Of a stretch of 64,000 nucleotides of DNA, positions 12,179-25,082 are shown in pieces. The notes under the pieces are model-generated. The model had not been told where the DNA came from, did no database searches, and saw nothing but the letters and a program-made list of their open reading frames with translations. Positions within the stretch are counted from its first letter, which is position 1, and each line of letters starts with the position of its first letter. Source of the DNA: Albizia julibrissin (taxonomy: Eukaryota; Streptophyta; Magnoliopsida; Fabales; Fabaceae); NCBI GenBank assembly GCA_037074505.1, contig CM073483.1, forward strand, positions 28,879,001 to 28,943,000, read 5' to 3'. The position numbers were made by a program, and so were the translations under genes.

Positions 12179-14566
12179 TGTTAGATATGATTAGTTTTGA
12201 TGATGCCAAATATAGATGTCAAATATTAAGAGCAAAAAGTTTACATGATATACTTATCTCGTATATTGACTAACTACTATATTTAATGTTGCATTTCTTG
12301 TAGATTAGTCAAGCAAAGAAAGAAGAACGAGATTGAAGAAAGAAGAACTTGTAAAAACTAATGGAAATATCAAGATTCAAGTTCTTAGAAATAATATCGG
12401 AGGTTTCTATGCTCATAAGGGAATTCGAGTTGGCATTGTAGCAGTCGAAGCACTATTTTGACTGTAGCAGTCCGCCGGGGGCTGTAGCATGCGGCACTGT
12501 AGCACTTACACTGTAGCACCTGCATTATTGCTCTCAAGTGAATTTTCAAAATCACTCGAATAACTATATACGAGGAACTGTAGCACTCAAGTAACTCTTC
12601 AATTTCACTCAAGTGATGTTTGCAAATGTACTCTATGTTTTCCATTCAAAATGAGTAAGGTTCAATAATTTGACCATATCTCCCAAACCATAACTCCGAT
12701 TGAGCTGAAACCAGTTGCACATGAAACTAGACTCCCAATGCGTCATTTTGGCATTAAGATCAAGCTAAATAGAGCTCATATTAAAGAGATATAAATTGTT
12801 TAAGATGACACTCATTATCAGCATCTTATTTCAGAACAGGTTCAATATTTTGGACATATATCTCAAACCACAAATCCAATGGAGCTGAAACCAATTGTAT
12901 ATGAAACTAGACTTAAAGATATTTCTAGAGATAGGTTATTTGCTAAATGTAGAGCTATATTTAGGGAGTTATGCCATCTAGAAGTTGACCTTTGTATATG
13001 CAAATGGATTAGAAGTGAATTACAAGTTACATTGATTTGAACACAAATCACTCGAGTGATGTGGTACGTCACTCGAGTGATAATGCATATCACTCGAGTG
13101 ATCAAATAAATATCACTCGAATGATATTGGTCAGAAAGCAGATCACTCGAGTAATCCTTAGATTTACTCGAGTGATTGACAAAAATGACATTACACTTCC
13201 AATGAACGCCAATTCTCTCATATCACTTCCAGTGGAGACCAAGTGCACTCGAGTGATATATCTATTTTGCTATATCACTTCTAGTGAATACTCAACGCAC
13301 TTCCAGTGAATATCTATTTTCTCATATCACTTCCAATGAAACATTTTGCACTTGAGTGATCTTCTGTTTTTGAGAAATCACTTCCAGTAAATTGTCTGTG
13401 CACTCAAGTGATATACTACTTTGGATAAATCACTTCCAGTAAAAACATGTTGCACTCAAGTGAATGGTCATCGCTTCCAGTAAATGTGTTGTTAACTCGA
13501 GTGATTTGTTGTTCCCATTAGAATCCCCTCCAGAAGCATGATTGAACATTCAAGTGAAGTATACAGAGTTGAAGAATTCACTCGAGTGCATTTCAAGTAA
13601 AGTATACAGAGTTGAAGAATTCACTCGAGTGATCCCTTGGTGCACTCGAGTAATGCAGATCACTTCCAGTGAAGTGATTATCCACTCGAGTGATGTTTAA
13701 AAGAAATTATAACGACTCTTTCTCTCAGTGCTTTTTACAGGTGTTAAGCACTACAGATCACATAGCAAACATCAAACAAATATTCAACGACAATAAATCA
13801 TGGGCAATATCAATATTCAACAACGAATCATGGGCAATAGTAAGTAATCATTGAATCACTTATCTGAGAGCACAATCGGATTACAACGGACAAATATTTG
13901 AATGATCTCAACGGCTCTCAAAGCATCTTTTATATAAACTCAAGCATTCAACAAGACGAGAAAGGAGACACAGACGATAGCAGCAACAACATGCTAATAT
14001 CATTAGATATCCGCCTCAACCCAAACACTCTCTGTTATTCTAGTTTTTATACATTTTACCTTTAAGAGAATGATTATTTGTAATGTACTTCAGTGTTTAT
14101 ATTACTCACTTCTGAGAAAGAAGATTGATTGTAATAATTCATCATAAAAGTTGTATCCTTACGGTGTGTAAGGGGGAGTAACTTGATTGTATCCTTACGG
14201 TGTGTCAAGGAGAGTTACTCGGTGAGAGATTTGTAAAAGGCTTTGCAAGTGCCTTGCTAAACTTATTGGTTTGTAATGACTTTTTTTGTGCCCGGTTAAA
14301 CAAGAAGATAGTAAATTAGAAATCTCAGAAGGAGCTTGGGGACTGGGCGTAGGTCATCTTGGATTGGACCGAACCAGGATAAATCACAGTTTGCATCTTT
14401 TCTTCCTTAAGCTTTTACATTTCCAGCATAGATGATTTATATAACTGCTTATGATTTTATACTTCTATACATATTGATTTAATCAGATATGAAAAGATTT
14501 TAAAAGATCTTAATTTCTTATCGTACACCCAATTCACCCCTTCTTGGGTGTTAGCCAATTCTAACA
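12179..14566 (+). mobile_element. Palindrome-array solo LTR, copy 2 (2388 bp)
   Basis: It has the same head (TGTTAGATATGATTAGTTTT) and tail (TTAGCCAATTCTAACA) as copy 1. The flanks are ctcat (12174-12178) and ctcgt (14567-14571), a 5-bp duplication with one substitution, so this insertion looks older than copies 1 and 3. The palindrome array lies at about 12540-13695; the ~48-bp tandem block of copy 1 is nearly absent. No coding region. Confidence 0.8.
12540..13695. repeat. Palindrome array of LTR copy 2
   Basis: TCACTCGAGTGA units, several with one substitution (TCACTCGAATGA, TCACTCAAGTGA), are mixed with TCACTTCCAGTGA forms. It contains an internal direct duplication with 'aagtatacagagttgaagaattcac' near 13548 and 13597. 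The higher number of mutated units fits the older age suggested by the imperfect TSD. Confidence 0.85.
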
Positions 14567-16310
14567 CTCGTGAGGTTCCATGTGGAACAATTTAGAAAAC
14601 AAAATACTAGATGTATAGTTCATAATATTCCATATCACAAATTCCATATCACATATTCCTAAGTTGCCTCCCACCAATCCAACTGAACCGTTTTATTTCT
14701 GCTGACTAGACCCATGGACTAAGTTGCAGTCCTTGCTATTAGCCACTTAAAAGCTCATTGGTCATATGATGAGGACCAACCAAAATCCATAGACCACATG
14801 CCAAAATCATAGGTCTTTTCCCCTCATTGAACTAGTGGGGCGCATCTCCTAGTTGAACCAGTAGGACAGTCTCTCATTGAATCAGTAGGACAATAAAAAG
14901 CCAACCATTGCTCACCAATGGATGCTATACCACTTAGTGGAACAATTACTTTATCCTTCTCAATCCAATCATCACAATAATTATCAATAAATAGCTCAAC
15001 GAAAATTCCTCAAGATTTCCGCATTCATATCATACTATTCAAATCATTTTCATATACATGGCATAATATCTAAATTCCTAGCTCATTTATATGTATATAT
15101 TCACAATTCAATCATAAGGTTCCATAAGGTCATTTCTATTAAAATACTCATCAATATCATGATAACTTTCCCAGTCTCAATAAACATGTGAAAGTACTCA
15201 TTAGAATATCTAACCGATATCAATATATTTTCATTCTCATAATCATTTCAAAAATACTCAAAAACAACATATCAATATACATAACAAGTGAAAAGTGGTT
15301 ACCTCCCATCAAGCAAGAATATATTACCACAATCAAGCCAAGTGCTTAACATCAATAAATCACAATCAGTCTATACAATTCACATCATCACCATAATTAG
15401 TTTAGTACTAATTAAATGATTAAGAATTACAATAAGAGGCCCTAAGACCCTCTAGCGACCTTGTTCTCAAACTTATTTCCAGAAGCCACATTATCATAAC
15501 TTATTTTAGAAAGCCACATTATCGTAACTTAGCCAAAATCAACTCTTAGAGCTAAACCTTGTCTCAAAAATCCATATAATCTCAAATCAAACAAAACTAA
15601 ACCAATTAAATTTTTTATCTAACCCAAATAATTAATTTAAACTCAAAATAATCAGTGGAATCATCATCAAGTTTGAAATCCTCGAGAAACCCTAATTTTC
15701 AACTATTGAAGAATATGAAAATCTAAGAGAAAAGAGTAAAAAAGAGGTTAGAAACACTTGTACAAGAGTTTAGAGGCCTAAAAATGCACCCAAAGACAAG
15801 AAATGATGAACTCTAGCAGAGCCTCCATGATTCCCTCTCTTCCTCTTATGATTTTTCATGTCTATCTACTAACAAAAGTATTTATAAAATCGCGCACTCA
15901 CCTCGACTAGCCCCGGAGAGTGCACAAAGAGCACCTATGATTTTCTGTCACTCACTTCGGGGAGTGAATTGCTCACCCCAGCGAGTTACACAAAGAGAAG
16001 AGGACTCAATTTCAAAAATTCATAACTAATTGTACAAATCTTTAAAAAAATTACAAATTATGACTCTATGAAAAATTTGAGATGTCTACTTTATAATGGA
16101 GAAAGAATCACTAAAAAATATTATCATTTGTTCATCGAAAGTTCATAAATTTCAAAAATTGTTCAAAAAGCCTGAAGATATGATTTTCAATCATTATCCT
16201 TAGTGTTTCTAAGCCTCAAACATCCGATTTCAACTACTTAATATCTTAATTTCATCAATAATCAATTTCAATTAACTGCAAACTTCAATATTAAAATTTG
16301 AGATGTTATA

Positions 16311-18609
16311 ATTTTTATTTTTAAATATTAGACTTAATATGTCAAAATTTGTGAATATTTCGTCAACATTTAAAGTTTCAATACTAGCATGCTTTGTTAA
16401 CAATGTTAGGGTTAGATTATTGAAAATATGCTTTATAAAATTAAGGGGCCAAAATAAAACCTTGTGTATAATTAAAAGACTTGAGATACACTTTCTCCTT
16501 AATTTTAATATGGACAAGAGTGTTTGGTTTTTTTTTTTTTTTTGAAAAAAAGCTAACTTTAGTCTCATAATAAATTATGAGAAAAATCCAAATAGGCTAA
16601 AAGTTATTTCCAACCCATCGTACAAGATTTCTAATCTTTTGGAGAATTTTAAATTACTCTTGCATATGATTTCGAACGTCCAAAGCATTAATAAGGTTAG
16701 TTTTGCCTTTTTACTATCTCCGTAGTTTGGGACTTCGACCCTTTTAGTAAATTCCCAAATTTAAGGTCCTGAATTGTTTTTTGAGTTCCCAGTTGTAGTT
16801 TTTCCCATGGAAACACTTGTAATTCTCTTAATTGCTACTCCCACACAAGCAAACAAACACAAACTCACAAGCTACAAAATATAACTGCCCTAAAAAGTTG
16901 GTAAAATACAATAAATATACCCCTGTTTATTGAGTGTGAGTGAAAGAGAATGAGTGAGAAATAAAATGAAAGAGAATTGGTGGGAAAAATTGAGAAAGCA
17001 AGTAATTAATCGAGGATACAAAAATTAATTAAATATTTTAGAAAATTATAAACTGCAACGTAAAAAGGACCAACTCTTCCCATATAAAAAAAAAAGGACC
17101 AACTCTAACTATCTCAGAAAATGTAACAAATAAAAAGGAGTACATCCCTCTTTTTACCGTGTAATTTTGATTAATTGAAATATATGAGTAATAAATTAGG
17201 TCATTCTCATTATATAAATTTGGTTATATAATTCAGATTCAAACGTGCACAATATTCTCGGTCATTATATAAAAAGGATATCCTCTTTCTATAAACAAAT
17301 ATTTTATAACTATCATTCCATTACATTATATTCTCTGTCATTACCTTCATTGTGATTTTCTTGAACCAAATGGATGGGCAGCTTCACCGTTAGTGACTTC
17401 ATATGTTCTAATAATGAATTAGGCTTCTAATTCCCTCATGTCAACTTGGGAACCCAGCTGAAAGAGAATCCTGTCATTGTCTTGTTTCTCTCTGTCTTCT
17501 CAATATTTCTACTTTATCCTTATATTAAAAATTAGATGGTTTAAATTTAATATTTTATAAAATTGTTATTATTATTATTTATAAATAAATTTTATATTTT
17601 ATCTGTATAACAGTTATAAATTGTGTGGATCATATTTTAATAATTTAAAATTATTTATATTTATAATAAAAATTTTAAAAATATTAAACATCTTTTTTAT
17701 CTAACAGATATGAAATTATGTGAGGAAAAAAAAAAAAAGAGAAAAAGGAGGGACGCTAGGACCCAACACAGCTTTAGTCATGTTCCCCTGATTGATGCGA
17801 TGATAGAGGCCAAAGACAAAATCACACATAGGTCTCATCTAATTAGTTTATTGACGAAAAAATCCCATAAATGTAATAAATGCGTCAAAATCACACCTTA
17901 TTTACTTTCTCATTTACCAAGCCATACGAAATCAATCTCCCTTCTTTCCCTGATGTATATCAATTTTATCACAAATTTATATCCATGAAAAATCTTTTTA
18001 TATTTTTATTTTTACTAATTCAAATCCATTTTCTCAATCTTATATCACAGATCTACTTAATCAGGGGGAAACATCAATCTTATCACGACAATGCTTGTGA
18101 ACTTGCAATTGACTCCTTAGGCCACCAAGGCCCCACTACATTGATTGCACAGAAAGGAGCAACCTCTTCGGCTTTATATACTCTGAATGTTTTATTCATC
18201 ACATAATAACGGATGATTAATTTGCATAATAATTTAGACTTTTTAAATTTGATGGATAATTTATATTTTATTTCATTTAAATTTTTAAAATTTTGAAGTG
18301 TAAAATAAAAAAATTTCTAATTATTTATTTATTAAAATTAATTTTTAGTTTAAAATAAAAATACAAAACTTTAAATCCCACTGGTAAAAGAGTTAAAAAA
18401 TTTTGAATAAAATTGCAAATGTAAATCTCTTGCAAAGTCCTATTTTTTGGTATGATAAACAGGTATTCGAGTTCAACCCAATCATAAGTTAAATCATATA
18501 ATTTAATTTAATTTAAATATACAAAAATATGATTTAAAAAAGTCTAATATTTCAATAAAAAGACATTAATCTATTAGCAAATAGAACATTCACCTATAAA
18601 TTATATATA
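16311..18609. other. AT-rich gene-free interval
   Basis: Low-complexity AT-rich DNA with a T16-class homopolymer near 16528-16543 and long A/T stretches at 17520-17700 and 18230-18600. Short open frames here have no recognisable domain and a composition like their surroundings. I see no gene, RNA or bounded element. Confidence 0.5.
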
Positions 18610-19801
18610 GGGCCCGTTTGGTTCGATCCCATTACACCCTGCAGTGCAGTGTAATGCGATGCAATGGTAATGCGATGCAATGGTAATGCGATGCAATATT
18701 AATTACAGGGCTAGTGTTTGGTTTGATTTTTAAGTAAGGTGCAATGAATTATTATTTTAACAATTATTTAAAATTAATATATTACACAAAGTCTATTTTA
18801 CCCTTACTATAATCTTTATAAAAAAAAGTTAAGAGTCAAGTGGAGGAGGAGGAGGAGGTAGTGGTGGCGGTGCCGGGTGGTGGATGGCTGCAGCGACGGA
18901 GGAGAAGGAGGTAGTACGGCGGTGGTGGCAGAGGAGGAGGTATTGGCGGTGGTGGCAGAGGAGGAGGTATTGGCGGTGGTGGCAGGTGGCGGCGACGATA
19001 GAAGAGGAGGAGGATGAGGTAGTGGCAGTGGCGGAGGAGGAGGAGGAGGTAGTGGTAGTGGGAACGGAGAAGGAAGAAGTAGTGGCGGGTGGCGGCGGAG
19101 AAGGAGGAGGTAGTGGCAGCGGCAAGTGTCAGCGAGGGAGGAGGAGGAGGTAGTAGCGGCGGCAATGATAGAGGAGAAGGAGGTGGTGGCGGTGGTTGCA
19201 GCGAAGGTGCCGGGTGGCAGCAGCTGTAGAGGAGGAGAAGGAGGTGGTGGCGGTGGTTGCAACGGCAGAGGAGGAGGAGGTAGTAGCGGAGGTGCCGGGT
19301 GGCAGCAGCGGTATAGGAGGAGGAGGAGGTAATGGCAGTGGTGGTGGAGGAGGAGGTGGCGGCGGTGGCGGTGGCAATGTGGCGGCAACGGAAGAGTAGG
19401 AGGAGGAGGTGGCGGTGGCGGCAGGGGGCGGCAACGGCAGAGGAGGAGGAGGTGGCGACGGTGGTGGAGGAGGAGGTGGCAGCGGTGGCGGCAGATGGCT
19501 GCAATGGTGGAAGAGGAGGTGACGGCGGTAGCGGTTGTGGCGATGTGACTAAGTAAAAATATATAAGTAAAATAAAGAGAAGTAAAACTTAAGGGTAAAT
19601 TAGACTTTTCTAATTATACAATGGGATGGTAATGAGAATTCATAGGGGGGAGGTATGAATGAGGATTACCAATTTTTTGGTAATCATCATTGCCATGGTA
19701 AACCCTATTACCATGCTAAAAAACAACCAAACATTATTCTTATGGTAATGCAATCATGATTACCATTGCATGCATGCAATGTGGTTGAACCAAACGGGCT
19801 C
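18610..19801. mobile_element. PIF/Harbinger-like (Tourist-type) element
   Basis: The ends are inverted repeats: GGGCCCGTTTGGTTCGAT on the left and, read in reverse, GAGCCCGTTTGGTTCAAC on the right. A 3-bp flank ATA is present on both sides (18607-18609, 19802-19804), compatible with the 3-bp duplication of this superfamily although TTA/TAA is the norm. The body holds GATGCAATGGTAATGC repeats and a large GGN minisatellite. No transposase was found, so it is non-autonomous. Confidence 0.65.
18840..19545. repeat. GGN-type purine-rich minisatellite
   Basis: About 0.7 kb built from variants of GGAGGAGGAGGTGGCGGTGG and similar G-rich triplets, interspersed with 'gtgccgggtggcagcag'-type units. All six frames stay open over long stretches because the repeat unit is mostly a multiple of three, giving false glycine/glutamate/valine frames on the plus strand and proline/serine/histidine frames on the minus strand. 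I do not call these genes. Confidence 0.9.
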
Positions 19802-19919
19802 ATAGTTCAACAAAACCAAGTTAATAAAGCATACATCTAATGGATTGCTAATTTTTTGGTTTTAAACTTAAACCGACATTGATTTAGGTATATTGGATAA
19901 TACTTGAAACTTAAACTAT

Positions 19920-20150
19920 GTGTTTGGGAACACAGTGAAAAAGTGACTTTTTTTTAATGTAGCTTTTTTAGAAGCCAAATTAGAAAAAAATTCATATTGT
20001 TGATATGATTTGTGTTTGGATTGACAGTGGGAGAAGTGGCTTATTTTTTTCTAAACCCAATAAAAACTAATATATTCACAAAGCAGATGTCAAATGGATT
20101 TTTACTTTTAAATGAGCTTTTTTCCTTCACAATGAGATACCAAACAGGCC
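19920..20150. mobile_element. Small MITE next to the lipid-transfer gene promoter
   Basis: The left end GTGTTTGGGAACACAGTG and the right end read in reverse, CTGTTTGGTATCTCATTGTG, form imperfect terminal inverted repeats; the inside is T/A-rich. The TSD is unclear. It ends about 160 bp before the TATA box of the next gene, so it forms part of the upstream region. Confidence 0.5.
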
Positions 20151-20312
20151 CACTAAACTTCTTAATGTGTAAACTTCCCCTTCACGAACGTGTTACAGGC
20201 CCTTGACCATGATTGATTGATTAAGCAAGTCGATCCACTGCACCGAAATATCATTTGGAAAGGTCAAAAGTCAAAGGTCTCTAATATCCCTCCCTCTCTC
20301 ACTCACATTTAT

Positions 20313-20320
20313 CTATATAA
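20313..20320 (+). promoter_or_regulatory. TATA box of the DIR1-like gene
   Basis: CTATATAA stands 77 bp before the start codon, after a CT-rich tract (20287-20302). This predicts a 5' leader of roughly 45-55 nt. Confidence 0.65.
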
Positions 20321-20396
20321 CCAGAAACTCCATCTCCAATAATCTAAACATCTTAAAATAACCTTCCACAGGTTCAGGAGATACCAATAACAAAAC

Positions 20397-21804
20397 ATGG
20401 CTATCAAACCCAGATTCTTAGTTCAGTGCGTTGTGGCAACTGCTATATTGGTGGTGATAGGATTACTAGGCGGAGGAGCTGAAGGGGTTGTGTTATGCAA
20501 CACGGACACTACGAAGCTGAGCTTGTGCCGTCCGGCGGTCACCGGGCAGCACCCGCCGCCGCCAACGGAGGCGTGTTGCGCAGTGCTCCGGCATGCCGAT
20601 CTGGCTTGCCTCTGCAAGTACAAGTCGGTGCTTCCTGCACTTGGGATTGACCCCAAGAAGGCCGTCACTTTGCCGGCTCAGTGTGGTCGCTCCACTCCTC
20701 CTGAGTGTAAAGGTAATCATTTATCATTTGTCTTTAATATATCACAAACTCTTAATTCAAAACTAGTTTATTTAATTATGTAACTAACAAGTTTTCTCGG
20801 AAATATGAATATGAAAAAAAAAATAAAAATCATTTCCAGGTTCGTATTGATATTGAGTGATTTTAAGAGATATTTTTACCAATCATGTGAACGCTTTTTT
20901 ATATGATTAACTAATAACCCTTAGTTCTATATATGATGTAGAAATAATCAAATTTAGTAAATTAAAAAGTTGGCTAAAATTGCATAAAAGTAATAAATGG
21001 GTAAAAATGACATTTTTAATTTTTGAAAAATACGCTTATTTATGCAGAGAGAAACTAGAAGAGAGAGAATGCATAGGAAAAATAATCGTGTAATATATAA
21101 TTAGTGCATTTATATAACATGTAATTAATTAATGTAGGCGAAAAATGAAAAGAGTTGGTTGAAATTTAATAGTTCTTTTAATTGTATATTATAAATAGAA
21201 CTAAGATAACCAAAAATTGTTTCAAGGGGTATATGGCAAACGTATTTCCTTTTACATTTAAGCTAGTGAAATGAAGAGAAGAAAGTCTATTCTCTTCATA
21301 CATTTTAAATTTATACTTCCTCTGATTTTATATACAAGATTTTTTTTTTTTGGAGATACATTCCTATTTATATGTAAGAGACGCTAATAGATAATGAGAT
21401 ACTAATAGTTTGTATGAAATTTTTAGTGTCATTTTTCCTCATTAATTATTGATTAATCTCATCACATTAATTATTCAACAACTCACCCACTTTCCCTAAA
21501 TAAGTATGAGTTGTGAATAAGTTGTGTTTTTTTATATATTTATTGCATTAAACCATTTTGACTAACTTTTTCATCCATGTAATTTCGATAGAGAAATACG
21601 TTTTTGGCAGTTTTTGTATTGTGTCCCTGCATCGATTTCGGTAAAAAAAAAAAAAAATCTAAATTTGAGTTGGGCTAATTAAGTTCTAATTGAGGGTAAC
21701 GTAATTTTGCATATTAAGCCCTCAATTATCACAATTGATAATTTTGTGCCAAGAAAATCATTAATGATGTTGACACTTGCATTTATATTGTTTCAGGGAA
21801 TTGA
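20397..21804 (+). CDS. DIR1-like non-specific lipid-transfer protein
   Basis: Two coding exons, 20397-20712 and 21797-21804, give 107 residues. The donor after 20712 is GTAATC; the acceptor is TTTCAG at 21791-21796; only eight coding bases (finishing G106, then N107 and TGA) lie in exon 2. Residues 1-30 are a hydrophobic secretion signal. The mature part has the full eight-cysteine pattern C-X9-C-X15-CC-X9-CXC-X22-C-X7-C (C34, C44, C60, C61, C71, C73, C96, C104), with a proline run at 53-56. Cysteine spacing and the CLCKY and LPxQCG motifs place it with DIR1-type lipid-transfer proteins, secreted carriers linked in Arabidopsis to systemic acquired resistance. An intron a few bases before the stop is common in this family. 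The GC-rich coding segment stands out from its AT-rich surroundings. The exact lipid and defence role are inferred. Confidence 0.9.
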
Positions 21805-22005
21805 CGGTGTTTTATCTTATGCTCATAACAAGCTTCGTCTTAATTAGCATGCCTTTAAAAGTTTCATTACGTACCATTAAAGAAGTTTAAGGACTCACTT
21901 TGGTGATCTTTACTTCTCAAGAGGATTAGTCTCTAATTATATTGGCAAGGTAATACCTCAGAAAAAAAAAGAAGTCTAAGGACTAATAATATAATATGCC
22001 CCTTG

Positions 22006-22011
22006 AATAAA
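22006..22011 (+). terminator. Candidate polyadenylation signal of the DIR1-like gene
   Basis: AATAAA about 200 bp after the stop codon and just before the TE at 22098. It is the first canonical hexamer in a plausible 3' UTR; plant signals are loose, so others may be used. Confidence 0.4.
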
Positions 22012-22097
22012 ATATTGTGAGTCATTTTACTTTCTTCCTATTTTTGGGCAAGACGTCTTATCTGACATAACTTGTCTCTTACGTTATAAAAAATATA

Positions 22098-23291
22098 GGG
22101 TTAAATGGTATTTTTGCCCTGGAAGTATTGGCTCAGGGGCAATTTCGTCTTGGAAGTTTCATTTGGGGCAATTTTGCCCTAGAAGTTTCATATGTGGGCA
22201 ATTTTGCCCCGGAAGTTTTAAATGTGGGGCACTTTTGCCCCGACCTTGATCCCAATTAAGTTTGACTATTAGTTGACCAAATTGAGGGGTAAATTGGCTC
22301 CTAAGTGAAAACTTTCAGGGCAAATTTGGTCATAAATTGAAACTTTCAGGTGGAACCGGGAAAACGGGCCGAGTCTGTCAAGCTGGCCTATTTAGGCGTT
22401 GAACTTATAAGGGTTGGGCTTAAGATTTTTATCTCAAAAGTGAAAGCAAGCCTAAAAGGACCAACTATGTAGGGTTGATGGCCTAAAATTGCCCTAGAAG
22501 TAGAGCTAGGAAAAAGGGTCGGCCTAACCCTACAGTACCGAAACTATTTTAATAATTTTTACAGAACCGAAGCCCTTGACCCGATGTCCAGTTCGGCTTG
22601 ATCAGATTAATCTAGTCTGGCCTGTTTAAAGTGTCTTAGACAATTTTTTTTTTCTTTTTGACCAGGTCGGATCGGTCTACTCAGACCACCAGACTTTTTA
22701 GACATTCCTAATGCGTACAGTTTACACCCTAATTTTAACAATATTTATGTTTTCAATTAGAACTTCTATTATTATAATTTAAAAAAAACTAAAAATATAG
22801 TAAAATTATTAAAATAGCTTCGACCTTGTAGGGCCGGGCCAACCCTTTCTCCCAGCTCTACTTCCAGGGCAATTTTAGGGCCTCAGCCCTACAAGGTCGG
22901 CCCATTTAGGCACTCGGCCCTACAAGGCCAGTCCTTTTAGGCTCGCTTTCACTTTTGAGACAAAAATCTTAAGCTCGACTCTTATAAATTTAGGGTCCAA
23001 ATAGGCCGGCTGACAAGCTCAGCCCGTTTTCCCAGCTTTACCTGAAATTTTCAACTTATGACCAAATTTTCCCTGGAAGTTCACTTAGGAGCAAATTTAC
23101 CCCTCAATTTCGTCAACTAATGGTCAAACTTAATTGGGATAATAGTCAGGACAAAATTGGCCCACATTTGAAACTTTCGGGGAAAAATTGCCCACATATG
23201 AAACTTTCAAGGCAAAATTACCCCAAATGAAACTTTTGGAACGAAATTGTCCTGAGCCAATACTTTCCGGGGCAAAAATGCCTTTTAACCC
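22098..23291. mobile_element. Fold-back Mutator-like element (non-autonomous)
   Basis: The element starts GGGTTAAATGGTATTTTTGC and ends with the inverse of GGGTTAAAAGGCATTTTTGC. A perfect 9-bp duplication, aaaaatata, flanks it (22089-22097, 23292-23300), the hallmark length for Mutator-like elements. The inverted arms extend over more than 400 bp each, through a 'ggaagtttcatttggggcaa' ladder repeated several times and the 'ggccgggcc' part, leaving only a short central loop (about 22540-22830). No transposase frame. Confidence 0.88.
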
Positions 23292-23300
23292 AAAAATATA

Positions 23301-24960
23301 TTGCTATTCTTCTTCACCAACATTATATTGCTATTTGATGTAATAAAAAGGGGCTTGAACTCTTGATATGCTTTATGATGTTTGATATGATGAGACGGAC
23401 TGATTTTTTTTTTGTTTAAAAGGTACTTCAAAATTGAAGCAACTTTTTTTTATTTCTGATTTTTTGTTTTTGACTTTGTTCTAAACTTAAATATTTTGAA
23501 ATAAATGATTTAATAGATCATTAAAGCATGTTTATACCAAATAGATCAAACAAGTCTATATCAAACAGACTTTTTTTTTTTGGTAAACTTATTTAAACAT
23601 AAATCACATTATATTAATTTATTTAAATATTTCTACACTTCTTCCCCTTACACAAATGACAAGGCTTTGAATTCAAACTCTGCATATCCAATAAATTGTT
23701 AGTCACAGAGACAAACATCATCTGATTTAATCTAATTTGATACAAATATTAGGTAAGAGAGGCCCTGACACATAAGTCTCTATGAGACTTGTAACAAAGC
23801 CAAGAGATGACATTTATGAAACTTTATTTTAACTCCTACCAATCAACACCCAATATGGATAACCTTTTTTATACAAAGACCGATGACATGAGCACAAGCA
23901 CGAGTTAAAAAAAAATCATTCCAAAAAATTAATTTATTATTATTTTTGAAAGAATTGTATGGTGTGTTTGGCATAAGGAAAGAGAAAGATTTAATGGGTT
24001 TGATTTCTAAAAAATGAAGTGAGGTTAAAGCTTTTATCTTACACGTTCTCCTTATTAAAATTTCTTAACCTCACATGTACTTATAATTGAATCTTATGAG
24101 ATTCATGACTTTTGGTACTAAACAAAATTAAAAATATAAAACAGTAAAATTGATCTAACTATTGGCAAAATAAAAACAAAAACAAAAAAAGAAATTGAAC
24201 CATATAATTTTTTTCATTTGAATAAAAGGTATCTCTTTCGAAGTTTAGATCACAAAGAGTTTTTATCTCTCCCGATAAGTACGTTTGCCAGAGATGTGAA
24301 TTTCAACGCCCTAAATTTATTCCAATATCATTATCATTCACATCCATTACAAGGAAAGTGTCATATAATATTAATAGAGCCCGCTTGTCACTTGTTGGTC
24401 AATATAGTTTTATAAAAACAATATAGTTTTATAAAAATTTAATCCCAGTTCAACAGCTAGTCATTATATCTTTAAGAACTTTTGGTTTTGATTTTATACT
24501 TAAACTCAAACTAAATCCTTTAAAACTCTAGAGACCAAAACTAAAATTCAATTAAACTGTGAAGACCAACAATGATATTAATTGAAGGTTCAATAACAAT
24601 AGATAGGAGAATAATAAGTTACAGGAAAACGGTGTCAGTCAATTCACTCAACAATTAACATGAGGTAGAGAATAGATATTGGGGAAAACTGTCATATCTT
24701 GTGAGTAAATTTACTAAATTTTTCATCTGTTCTGTTCTGAAAAGTGAAAATGATAATTCAAAATAAAAGATGTCATATACAATTCTTTCCACTTGGTCAT
24801 ATAATACTGACAACTCATCCAGAATTTGCATAACAGACATAAAGTGAACATTTACCACTAATAACTAACAAAACGTGCACTTTTCTAAATGTTTCACACA
24901 AGTTGTCCCAATTCATATAAATACTCAAAAGGAAACTTGGTCCTTGACTCTTTATAAGTA
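23301..24960. other. Gene-free interval between the two convergent genes
   Basis: AT-rich with T-homopolymers; no domain-bearing frame. The NHX 3' UTR should lie at its right end (about 24900-25082, read on the minus strand). Confidence 0.5.
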
Positions 24961-25082
24961 CTCCTCTTTGAGTATACAAAATAGTGGCACTGAAAAAAGC
25001 CCTAATGGCAACTGGTAATCTTGAAAATTGATCTCAAATATATCACCATTAGTGTTCCTACCTCATTTTGCTAGCACCGTGA

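Larger units (their letters stand above)
11600..16310 (-). mobile_element. Gypsy-like LTR remnant split by a solo LTR
   Basis: The right boundary near 16310 reads TATAACATCTCAAATTTTAA on the minus strand, a diverged form of the TGTAACATC head used by other LTRs in the window. A solo LTR (12179-14566) separates the remnant into 11600-12178 and 14567-16310. The left boundary is a guess from typical length. The body contains 'ctcactcggggagtg'-like words near 15890-15990. No coding domains are left. Confidence 0.4.

Noticed and set aside
17710..18206. Frames of 92 and 108 codons in the AT-rich region
   Set aside because: Low complexity lysine- or leucine-rich translations without domains, splice logic or promoter.
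18816..19556. Long overlapping frames on both strands rich in P/S/H or G/E/V
   Set aside because: They arise from a triplet-phased GGN minisatellite; all frames are open together and none has a domain or unique sequence.
20423..20720. Minus-strand frames opposite the lipid-transfer gene
   Set aside because: Shadows of the GC-rich exon; no family resemblance, while the plus strand has the full cysteine motif.
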